Assembly: GCA_003991915.1 (NCBI GenBank)
Contig: RQTK01000150.1
Coordinates: 194,722-258,721 of the forward strand
Origin: Elysia chlorotica
Taxonomy: Eukaryota > Mollusca > Gastropoda > Plakobranchidae
Direction: 5' to 3'
Length of the DNA stretch: 64,000 nucleotides
The position numbers and the translations under genes were made by a program. The first letter of the stretch is position 1, and the number at the start of each line of letters is the position of its first letter. Positions 39,067 to 51,596 of this stretch are shown here, in pieces. The notes beneath the pieces are model-generated. The model had not been told where the DNA came from, searched no databases, and saw only the letters and a list, made by a program, of their open reading frames with translations.

Positions 39067-41390
39067 CTAGCAATTATGAAAACTAAGAATTAGGGTTTAA
39101 GGCCCTCAAGCCCAAAGACATACATGTATTTATCAAACGTTAAATTCAATTATAAATAAACTTCTTTGGTTGTGAAAAGCAAAATATTTTTTAATCACAT
39201 TTTTCGTGACTTGTAATGAAGCTTATTTAAGCAAAAAACATTCATTATCTCGTATTCTACAATTTTTTAAAAATATTTTTAATTTGGCATGAACAGATTT
39301 AATATAAATTTGTAATCAATAAGCCTGTTTGTTTGTAATCATAGGAATGGGATTAGTGGAAGTGGCTGTAATTTGACATAATCAATGAAAATTGTTTTCA
39401 TGAGAAAAAAATTGTCCTATTTGCAGAGCAGATTTCTCAAACAGTGTTTTTGCTAAGTGTTATGAATACTCTGAATCAATATGTATTTTTATCATTCATA
39501 GTGAGATAAACTTATACTTTTTATAAGTAATCAGAATAGCCCGAAACCCTAACAACTAACAATTTTCTGTATTACTGCAGAGATAAGATAGTTTGATAAA
39601 GATCTTGATAAACATCTCAAAACTTTTACATACTACAACAAAACAAAATTTAAAGAAATATGGACTTCAAGCATCTTTCAAATACAAATATCAAACATAA
39701 TCCACTGTGGATTGCATTGCCCCCTGCATTTGAATAACCACCACAGGATAAAGTACGTTCATGCTATAAAAGACATCTCACCATGATCAGCAATAATAAT
39801 ATGTAGTAAGACTGTAAGTGTCCTGCTTGGAATTATTACACTGGATGTGATTCCTATTACTGATGATTTTAAGAATTCATACCAGTATCGCACTATCTCC
39901 ATATTTGTTATTAAACGATAAACATTACATATCTCCATATTAATTTTGTTATTAAACGATAAACATTATACTTTTATGAAGTGCCAGTTCTAATTATTTT
40001 TGCAGTTACAATTAATATTATTAATATTTTGAGGTTTATCATTGACATATTTTTTTATATTATTATCGTGAAAGACAAAAGTAAGTACCAAACTGCAATG
40101 ATCCAAATTATTAGTTGATTTGTGCAAAAATACAAAACAAAAATAATTAAAGTGAAATATTTCACATGAACATGATGGATCTATATGTGAATGTACTTCA
40201 CATTTTCTATAAGTAAATGACACTGAGACAGCTCACAGCATCAATTAAATTCTCTACAAGATTCATACTTTCTCCTTCCCTCAGCTGCATACCATGAATT
40301 TAAAATGATTGTGAATTTTTTTCCTTGCAAATAACACTAGATATTTTTTTAATATACAATTACGATAAAATACATGATACACAAAACTGAGAGTCCTTTT
40401 AAATAAAGAAAACCTTAAACATTTATTGTAATGATTTCATACTTAACATGCACTAAAACAATTGTTTTTCTTTTCTTATTTCCATGATTGGCACATATCT
40501 TAGTTAAAGGACATTGGTGGATTCCTTGCCACTGTATTTTTATAGAAATAAAAACTGAATTGACATTTTGACACTTAATACCACAGAAATACCAAAGCGC
40601 TGACAGAGTGAACATTATCATTTACTTAAATTTGTAAAAAGAGAAAGAAAAAAGTGATGCAAAATTTATTGTAGCATACATAATAAACACACAGGCATCA
40701 ATCAATTAAAAACAAAAGTATATTAACTTGTGGTAAGTTGGAAAGCAGTAAAAAAGTTCTACCCTTTTATATAAGCTTTAATACATCTTGTTGTCATAAG
40801 CAAGTTTATGTCTGTTTTCCTTTGTTTTATTGTTGTTAAAAAAATTAATTTTCATGATTTCACACTAACCCTACTTCCTCATTGATCAAGTTCTGTATGG
40901 TTAAATCTAGAATCATGATACAATCTGTCAACATATTTACTGTCAAAGAATAATATTTATTTTAGATATCTAAACGAGACTAAAACATGTTTTAGATGAA
41001 ATTTTTTAGTAGGGCAGATTAGCATATTGCCAGATTAATTTGTAATTTAAAAAAAAAATAAAGTTCCTCGACATGAAAATGAAAAAAACTTCAGTTATAC
41101 ATAATAACTGTAAAGACAGACTAGACCTTTGTACTACATTCCATCTAAAAAGGAAAAGAAAATTCCAAAACATTGTTGAGAAATTAATTCTTTGTCTCAC
41201 CTTTTCTCTCATTTTATTCACACATATATGGGTTCCACACAATGACTGTATAATATCAGCAATTTGAGCTCTAAAAATATACAAGAAACTAAGAAAGAAA
41301 GAAATGGAATTCTATGACTAATCCATACTGAGATGGCTATTGATTTTCCAATTCAAATTTCCAATTCAATACATTAACAAGTGATATGCC
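39067..41390. other. Intergenic downstream of NPEPL1, nothing assigned
   Basis: Strongly AT-rich. A two-copy 40-bp repeat (TTGTTATTAAACGATAAACATTA) lies near 39905-39970. No coding signal. Confidence 0.4.
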
Positions 41391-41396
41391 TTTATT
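41391..41396 (-). terminator. Candidate polyadenylation signal of NPEPL1
   Basis: AATAAA on the minus strand (TTTATT on plus), 128 nt after the NPEPL1 stop. The motif is common in AT-rich DNA, so this is only positional support. Confidence 0.35.
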
Positions 41397-41523
41397 CTTT
41401 GGAATAATAGTGCACAAAAATAAACAGATTTCTGCATTTTGTCAAAAAACCATCCAACATAAAAAAAGAAGGAAAAAGTTTATGAAGGGAAGGTTGCTGT
41501 AAACAGGAACCATCAGGTAAATT

Positions 41524-41691
41524 TTATGTCAGCTTAATACGTTTTGGGCCATCTGCTATATCTTCCTCCATGTTGCTGCCATTATTGCGTGTCTGACCAG
41601 GTGGACCGACCAAGCGAAGCAGCGAGTTGTGCGAGCGATCACCAAACAATGCTGTCAACAGAGCAACCCCATAGCCAGTGGCTCGCTCTCC
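41524..41691 (-). CDS. NPEPL1: NPEPL1 last coding exon
   Basis: 56 codons with stop TAA at 41526-41524: [52 protein letters not shown]. Human ends with the similar acidic-then-basic tail GRDSKRRRLV. Confidence 0.95.
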   Translation of the reverse strand, partial: GERATGYGVALLTALFGDRSHNSLLRLVGPPGQTRNNGSNMEEDIADGPKRIKLT

Positions 41692-44600
41692 CTGAGGAGA
41701 AAGGAAAAAGACCTTTAGTCCAAATGCCAGCTAAAAATACATTTTGAATATAGAACAGAAGGTTCTATTGAAAATTTACATTACCATGCAAATTCTATAA
41801 ATTAGATAATAATTGTAAAACTTCAAAATTCACAAGGTATATTTTAATATTATTTACACTATTTTAATTTGATCACCTTATTGTTCTGGTTTTTTCCCCT
41901 CAATTTTCAATAGATTGATTATATCAGTAAATTAAAAACACCTGGAACTGTAAATGCTTATTAGAAGGGTACAACACAATTTATTGAAATGGCAGCATGC
42001 TTGTACACCTTGCTTGTTATCACCTAAACTGTCTGACATAAAGTCCTTGTCACACAAACTATAGAAACCAAAGAGCAATCACCATATCAGTAAATACTAT
42101 CTCACCGAGTACGCTGGAGCAGCCATATCAATGTGCAGCCACGATCCCAAAAAGTCAGGCCCCAAATGAGACATGATGAACAGACCAGCACAGGACACTT
42201 GGGCATTGCTTCGATCCTGAAAACAACGTAAAAGACTCATTCATATAAATCACTTCTGTTTTTTTGTTGTTTTTTTTCCAATCGCTTTTATACGTTATTT
42301 ATACATTGCGCATAGTCAAATTTGATTTGAGACTATTATTTAATTATCATCTACCTTGTTATTTAACATTGAAGATTAAAAAAAATGTGTACTGAGATTT
42401 GGTTCTGATCTTCTTTGGAGTCATATAGTTTGGATTTTTTGTGTTCTTATGGATTGTGTACATTTTACCCTGGTATCTAAGCAATAAAGTTTCTGGAAAC
42501 ATTTATAGACATATAAATTATATACTTCTCACCGCAACAGAGTTTTTCATATCAGCCACAGCACTGGAAAACTCTGAGGAATGCATCTCTGGAGAAAATG
42601 GCACTGGGTGGACCAAATCTCCACAAGAGCGGCCAACCTTCCAGCATGTGGTCTCCAGATTCTCGTTGTTGGTTAGTATACTGGCATGGTACTTGCCTGA
42701 TGGTGGACCCAATGCGAAAAACTTGGTTAAGTGTAATACGCTTCATAGGAGAATGATGTATTGCTCTTAATGTGCAAGCACTTAATAAGATAAGATAAGA
42801 TAGGATAAACGTTATTTATCCAGTTTGGAAATTTGTTCTGGGCATAGCTGAGACTGATGGACTAATTTTACATCACTTTGTGACAAAAAGTACATAGAAG
42901 ATTATCATAAACATACACTTACACAGATTACTTTGGCACACACAAGCAAAAATTCTTAGTTTCATATCATCAAAAATTTTAAGTATCATTTACATTCAAA
43001 TGATTATTTATCTTACTAACTATAGATTACACAGTGCATCCCAACTACAATAGTCTTCTTGAAGTTTCTGGGATTTGCAATATCTCTCTCTTTTCTTGTC
43101 TTAATAGTTAATATTTTGCCTGTCCTCCCCAATGCTATATATACTCATTAAATGAAGGGTGGCTTTGGTCTTTTATTATATCCCCAGCCTTGGCAATAGA
43201 GCCTCTTTCATAGAGTGCATCTACAAATGGCAATTCCTTTCTGACAACTTTTTCAGTTTTGCAGATTAATGTATTTACACAAAGTAATGAAGCTAATATT
43301 GGATTGAATTTGTTGCTACCTCTTCTGGATATTTAAATTTCAAATGTAAATCCATCTCTTGCCTATTTATGTCTTTTCAAAATGCAGGTTATAAGAATAA
43401 ATTTTAAATTAACATTTGTAAACCATAAGGGGAGACTTTTGTAAGTGGGTAGCTTTTTTTTAAAGGGTAAGTGACTATATTTACACATTTTTATGACAAG
43501 TAATTCTTCAATTTAATTGATTCCCATTATGATAAAACATCCTTGTATTATTTTAGTATAGCTGATTCTTTTCCTAGTTCCAGATATGAATTTCATGGAA
43601 CTGAATGATTGTATATAAAAAAAAGCATTACATGCTTTCTCTATCACTTGCAGTGCTGCCATTGCTGTCTCGAGTGCTTTATCTTATTTCACAATTAACC
43701 TAAAAACTTATGTTAAAGTATAAAAATGGTCTTGAACACCATTTTCTTTGTGATTTTCCATGAAATAGAAAAAAAACAATTCTTTTCTAGGTTTGTTTTC
43801 ATTATGACATTGAGGAGGGATTTCCAAAAACAGCCTAATCTATTAATTTTTGCCTTTTTCGGATTTTGTACTGCAGGTCTTTGACTTTCTGATAAGTTTG
43901 TTATAATAAAAATATTAGGTTAACAACAACATACCTGTAGCTATACCCTGGGCACCTGTCAGAGTTGCCATATCCACAATGGTGGTACAGCCCAAGTCTT
44001 TAACAGCATAGGCAACCTATCAATAACAAAGATATGGTAAGATATGTGAATATTCCATTTTTGTGTGTGTTGATTTTGCAGACTTAAAAAAAAGTCTCAT
44101 AGGTTGCTTAACGTCCAAAATCAGCTATAGGCCATAGGCTATATCGGCATCTCATAGGAAGTCACCAAATTTGCATTTTGACCTATACTATAAACAGATT
44201 AAGAAGAAACTCGTAAGAAACCAGGAAGTTTATAAACCTTACAAAGGAAGGTTCTTGTTTACCCTAATCGTACCACTGAGGTAATTTTCATAGACTTGTT
44301 GATCACACAAACAATAGATAATCACGCTTATGTGAAAACCAGGAAATTTTCTGATCGCAAAAAGTCCGCCTGGTTTTTCCTTAAACATAAACAGGTGAAA
44401 CCCCCGAAATACTGATGCACATATAATGGCTTTTCCTCTCTACCGAACACAGGGTCAAAATTTACCCCCCTCCTGATATACGGATAGGAATGTGTTGTTT
44501 TTTTCCCTCTGTGCGGCACATGGGATCGAAATGTACCCCCAACATACAGTTCAGGTGGGAAAACACAATTTAGAATTAGGGTTAAAGCTTTAAAGGAATT

Positions 44601-47600
44601 TTAACTTACACCATCTCCTAGGACAAGCCGGCCTTCAGCATCTGTATTGTTGATTTCCACAGAGCGACCAGAATACATGTATACAATGTCATCAGGCCTC
44701 TGAGCATCAGGGCCAACAGCATTGTCTGCAAGGCATAATATTGCGTGAAGAGTTTGGCTGAAGCCCTGAAAGAAAGGAAATTTGCATCGTGAGTGGTGTA
44801 AAATACCTCTTGAAAACAAGACTGAAAAGACTGCTTCAGACCAAGTCACATCTTACTTTCGCACCAAATCATGTCATGATAGAAGAACAAAATAAATCCA
44901 ACTTTTTTTTCTCACTAAGAAGACATCAATGCAAAAAAATTGGTTCATTTTAGTGACTTTCAAAGACTAAAGGGGAGCCAAAAATGTTCACATGAATATA
45001 TGAAGTGCATTCAAAACTTACATTTCTTTGATTAAGAACCAATATATATATATTAAAATTATAAATCTTTTATTTATATATATATATATTTTATATATCA
45101 TTTTTAAGTGAGGGGCTATTGTTTTTTATATAGTTAAACAGTAGTTCCATTGCTATCTTTTGCTATTAGTGTCAACAGATACTCCATAAATATAGATGGG
45201 TGGAGATTTTCCCAAAACAATTATCTAACGGAGAAAACAGAAAAGATCCTCAAAGTTCTCAAAGCATATGAAAACAAACTTTGATGGTCAGACCAAACTG
45301 ATGTCATAAAATATATCAGAACAGGCCCTTGAACTGAACCAATTAGAAAAGAAAACAGTAGACTATCCCATAAACATTTGGGGCTGAAGGGTCAAGGACA
45401 AGATGAAACCTAGAGGCAGAACCAAAGGGCGTTGGATGAGTGATTTTTATTTATTGATCCTTGTGCAACGAACAGCACAGAATATTGAATAAAAAAAACA
45501 TAACCCTTTGATAGACGTCTACTAACTAAACTCTGACCAGCCAACTTTTTTCTTTTGCTGAAAATCTGTAAACCTACGGAAAATCGGTATCATTTTTTTA
45601 CAAAACAGAACCATGGAACAACAGTGATGCCAACTGAATCTTAGTCACAAAAGATACCTTTTTTTCCAACCTTTTTTCCACTGAAAATATTAAAATTCAC
45701 AGAAAATTGGCATCACTGAGGATTGTTTTGACGCACTACACACTTCATTCCTACAGAGGCAAGACACTCAAGTCCAGTATACATAAACGTTAAGTCCACA
45801 CGACTATTACGTTGAAGAGGGTTGCTTTGAGCTTTCAGAACTGTGTGAGCCAAACCATAGTATTGATTTGTTGGGGCAAAGCCATCTGCATGCAATGTAC
45901 TAGATGCAAGAAGACTATGTGCAGTATATAGGGGTCTTTATTTTATTATAGATTATAGTATATAAGAGAATTGGTAACTCACCAACTTGACTGCAGTTTT
46001 GAAAGCACCAAGAACTCCAGCTGCTCCTCCACAGTCTCTTTTCATGCCACACATGCCAGTCTAGAAGAAAGCATGGTTTTGATTGTCAGCAAATTAGCAC
46101 ACTGACATCAGTACACCCCACCTGTCTTTAATTTTATATGCATTTTGAGAAATATAATCTAAGTTTTATTAACAGAAAACTTTCAATTTTTATGATTACA
46201 GAACCAACTTTCTGTTTATGTGTATCTTTGGAAAAATTTGACAAAATAATGCCTTTAGTATCTCTCTGTCTGTCTGCCTCTCTCTCAAATAACAAAAAAC
46301 AACAATCCATAATTCTTTGAGATAGTGTCGGGATACCATGGAAAAGCAAACTTTTTTGTCCAAAATCATAAAACATTCAATTTTGACAATTCTCCTAGCA
46401 GCTGCACATATAATAAGCTTGATTATTGCAATGAGTCAATTCTTCAATAAAAATTGAATGACAGCAACAAAAGACTGAAAATTTATATTAACCTCTAAGT
46501 GACCGTAACCCATCCCCTATATTTGTACCCTATGGACCAAGGCTACCATGTGATTTCTACGCCTGAAGACTGGAGCTGTCATATGCTGCTTTGCTGGTGT
46601 AAGTCTAGGTATAGTGTTTGTGGCACTTGCTGCAGTTGATGCTTCATCCTCACTATTACTGCTACTAGAATCATTCACGCCATTAGATCTTAGTAGCTCA
46701 TTAAGTCAGGATCCGGATCGCTGTCATCAAGATCTATATCACTGGATTTACTATTGGAGTCCATCAGAATTTTGACTAGAAGCTGGCTTGAGGTCAGTTT
46801 TTTCACCATTCTTGACAATGTAGGCCGAACGGACACTAAATGAATGAAAACGAAACCTATACGAATACTAACATAGGAAGTCTCTTTCATTGGTCGCGAT
46901 TTAAACCAAGGATGGCATTAAGTTATGGTCTACCGCAAGCGAGAATACTCGTCTCCAGTCCTTTCCGCACAGCAGTGCTTACGCGAGTATACTCGTCTAC
47001 AGTCCTTTCTGCACAGCAGTGCTAATGTGAGTATACTCGTCTCCAGTCCTTTCCGCACAGCAGTGCTTACGTGAGTATACCCGTCTCCAGTCCTTTCCGC
47101 ACAGCAGTGCTTACGTGAGTATACTTGTCTCCAGTCCTTTCTGCACAGCAGTGCTTACGTGAGTATACTCGTCTCCAGTCCTTTCCGCACAGCAGTTCTC
47201 AGAGAGTATACTCGTTTCTGGTCCTTTCTGCACAGCAGTGCTTACGTGAGTATACTCGTCTCCAGTCCTTTCCGCACAGCAGTTATCAGAGAGAATACTT
47301 GTTTCTGGTCCTTTCTGACGGCGGTTCTCACGCGAGTAACCTGTCTCCGGTCCTCTCCGCCTGGCAGTTCTCAATGCGAGAATACTTGTCTCCAGTCACT
47401 AAAATGACAATTATATCCATGAATTGAAATAAAATAAAGCCTACACAGATTATTGAACTCATTTTTGTTTCTTTAATTATATTTTACCTTAGCTTTGATG
47501 CAAAGGCCACCAGTATCAAAGACAATGCCCTTTCCAACCCAAGCGATAGTTTCCGTTGAATTTGGCACAACGTGGCTAAGAATTGCCATAGCAGGAGGAG

Positions 47601-50600
47601 ATGTAGCTGCTCTACCAACACCATGAATTCCTATGGGAGAAAAAAAAATCATTTGCTGATTTTGCCAAACACCAAACTGAAGTAAACAGTGCAAGATATT
47701 TTATTTTTTCTGGGTTCCATTTAGGCAATTATTGGGATACAAACAGTCAATGATAACAAAACATTTTTCAAAAAGATAAAAGAAATAAAGATTCTTACAT
47801 TGAATCTATGTGTTTGTAAATCTTGCAATATAAATAAGCATTCAGCTTCAGGACAGTGGATGTGTACATCAGATAGCAATTGGGAGAATAGCAGTAAAAA
47901 AAACTTGATTTGTAACAAAGAACAAATCTTGGTTTTAGCATCCTTTATTCACATTGAAAATGTTTATGGCAATGCGCTCACTAAGCTGCTGTGGGTTCTG
48001 GCATTATATGATAAAGAAAAGATATATAACCTACCTCCCATTCCTTTTGCTGCCAAATCATCGCCACTAATAATTTGCACGGAAACATTCAATTCCTTGG
48101 CAACATCCTCAATTTCCTATAAAAAATCAAAGAATTCATGAAACTCTCCTCTAAAAAAGTAATTTGCATTACATTCAGCAAAACACTGGATGAACAAGAA
48201 GGAACAAAGAAAAATTTAATACAAAGATATATATACAAAATGGAGTATTGCTGAAATTAAAAAAAATATTTCTTTATATGAGTTATAATGTATGAAAAAC
48301 CTAACAGCAAGATCTTTTATGTAATTTTATAGTGAGTAAAATATGTTCGCCCACTTGCTTGCTACTATTTCGACCAGGGTGGTTCAATTTCGTTCTCTAG
48401 GATTGGTAGAAAATTTAATACAGAGGCTCTCAAACACAGCAAAAGTTTGGTTGGACGAAATTGACCCTGTCCGAGAAAAATAGTGCCGATACCCTAGTGA
48501 GATGTGAGCAACTTCCCTTTCAGAAATAGACATCAGGCGTCCATTATCACCCAAAAATACACACATTTATTCTGAGAAGAGACTCCAAGACACAGAGATA
48601 ACAAACATAGGAAAAAAGAAACAGAGAGGAAGGACAGAAAGAAAGAAGGGTGGAGGGAGAGGGAGGGAGAGAGAGAGAGATATTAGCAAGGAACTGAAAT
48701 TGCAGATTGATAATTTGGTGAGAGAGAGAGATTGGCAAGAGATCGAAACTAGTTGATTGTTGTTTTAAATGCCGAAGTCTACTAAACAGTTTAAAAAAAA
48801 AAGAACACACAAAAAACCCCACAAATTTTTCGCCTGTTTTGATAAAAGTTTAAGATTTAATTTAATTTTTCATATTTTTTCTTTTCTTTTCTTGGAAGGT
48901 ATGAGCGATAAACTAACAAAATGTCAGTCAGTTTAAAAATAAGTTAGACAGAAACTGGTCATAAGCTAAACCAATGATACACAATGTTAAATCAAGCAAT
49001 AAAACTAATGGTAATAGTCATTGCATTGAATAATAGAAAACAAAAGTACCTTATAGGTGATATCAAAAGTCCTATATTGTTTGTATGAAGTATTTTGTTG
49101 GACCACATCTGAACCAGTGGCTAGTTATAGATCGTACCATTTTCAACTCGCCGTGCACCGCCCTTAAGGTGTAATTTGTTGCACTTTGGCGTAATAATTA
49201 CGGCCGAACCGTAATGTAATAATAAAAGCTACAAGACCTTAACTTGAGGTTCTTTTAGCTCGATAATGGTGCATAAGACGGGAATGGAAAATCCTCTGGA
49301 TAAATGTCAGAATGTATTTGAAACAATTGCAACCTAATGGAAACCTTGGGTAGGTTCTACTGAATTATATTTGAAAAAGAAATTGCTCAATCATTATAGA
49401 TCTAGATTTGGATGACTGAAAGATCTCTTTTGGTTATTCTGCTCATTCCCGCAGAAAAAGTTCAACTTCAGTCATGCTTCTACTCCTAGCATTGCCTTGT
49501 GTCCTGCAGAAGTGCAAATGATATATAAAATAGCCACGTTTCGGGTGTTTTTATGCTCAAGACACAACATTTACAGACTTTTAATTAAAGGTGTCGGTGA
49601 CATTCGAAGCCAACCTGAATTTTCTTTGATCCAATCCGAAGCCCAATCCGGAAGAGGATCGAAATCAGTGGTACAAATACGGAGATCCATTTTATTCCGG
49701 AAAACTTGCACCCATAATTTTAAAAACTTACATGATAAACAAAATAAAAAAAGCTCCCAAGTCACACATTAAGGGCCATAATTATATATCATTGAATATT
49801 ATGACCAGCACATGAAATTTAATGCTCTAGAAAGTTGACTGACCTTAACAAAGTGGTGGACATTCATCTCACTGCAAGGCATATCCACAATCTTGGCAGC
49901 CAGTCTCACTCCATCAGCAGCAGCACGCAGACACTGCAACTCTTCTTCATTGAGTTGAGCAATCTGCTCATCTTCAATCACAAGGAATTCTACAGTTACC
50001 TGGAAAATAGAAGAAAAAAAAAACAACTCATAAAAAACACTTTATATCCAACACAGTTGAGTTGGTTTTAACGTCCAGCATCAGCACTATATAGGCTATA
50101 TTGTGGACAGGCCCCAAGACTCACGTCTGACAATTTTATGTGCTGCCACACACGAGACAGGGCGGAGATACCATGACTCCTGTCTCAGCCTGTCACATTA
50201 AACTGACACCGACCCAACCAGTAGGGAGCGCAACCGCCAAGGCTCGAACTTGGACCATTTGCGCTGGAAGCCGATGTTCTACCCCAGGGGCACCACGCCC
50301 CCCAATATATCCACATTCAGACATCAGACATGAACAATTTTATTAATGATCAAAGAACCCTCAGGGATTGCAGACGAATATCTGAATAAAAAGCATTGTC
50401 AGAAATGTGTTCATTGCAACTATTACATTCTCAATGATGAATAGTATTATGCTCAAATATATTTTTACATACAAAATTAAAGATAGATATAAAAAATATG
50501 TACAAATACATATAGTACCAGTTCATTTCACTTATCAAATGAGCTCACCTTACGTAAGCCATTAGAGCTGTTTGATTTTGCAGAATACAGAGGGAGAGCC

Positions 50601-51557
50601 CTAGCCACTGCAAGACCTGAGGCAAAAACATTTTCTCTCTCACAGACGATCTGAAAAAAGCCATTTCAACAAAGTGGAAATAAAAATTCGATTTATATAC
50701 ATCAATTTGTTTTAGACTTTTACAAAGCTGAATTTGATAGCAAGGCGAACATGAAGGTTTTACAAGTACTTTTTAAAATTATTTGGAATAATTTTTTTTT
50801 AAATGCATGGGATGCAAGATATGAATTAGTGGTAATTATACAATAGACCAATTATAAATCTATATTTACTTATTTATAAATAAAAAGAAACTAACAAAAC
50901 TCTCAGCTCTTTTTAACAATATCCAAACTTAACATAGTAAAATATTCTCCAGAATTTTCAAAGTAAACAGAGTATGGGACTCTGACTGACTGTGAAAAGT
51001 TACTGTGCTGACTTGCCGTAAATACAAACTCAGACTGTGAAAACATTAATTTTATTCTCTTATTAGAACATATATATTATGTAATATATATTGTGACTTT
51101 ATATTGCTTGGAACAATTATGTGCATCCTCTAGCAACTCTATTGTTCTGGTTAACTTTAAAGGGTATCAATAGTCAACATGATACGATTTGTATTTTTTT
51201 ATTTGTTCCACTACATAGGCTATATTGTGGACAAAAGTCGAAATGATACAGATCTATTGCTATAAATTACAATTGTCAAGCACACAAACATCTTGACATA
51301 ATTATATTAATCGCAATATCAAAACAGAGCAAAATAATGGTAACTAACCACAATGTATTCTTGACCACCAGCCAGACAATTCTTGACTAACTTGGTCAAT
51401 GAGTGGCATCGAGATGGGGTATTGTGGCGACTGCATTTCACCGGGAGAGCAGCCACTGTCGCACTGTTCAGCCACAGAGAGCATTGATCAGTAGGAGTTG
51501 GGTGCAAGCTTGCATCATCATCATGATCATGATAATAAAAAAAACACCAATAACAAC

Positions 51558-51596
<39 letters not shown>

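Noticed and set aside
44090-44180. A further SINE fragment (TTAACGTCCAAAATCAGC)
   Set aside because: Only a short stretch resembles the SINE tail; too little to call.
50225-50310. A true tRNA gene
   Set aside because: Boxes A and B are recognisable but the cloverleaf does not close, and the sequence continues into a SINE body also present at 52.5 kb.
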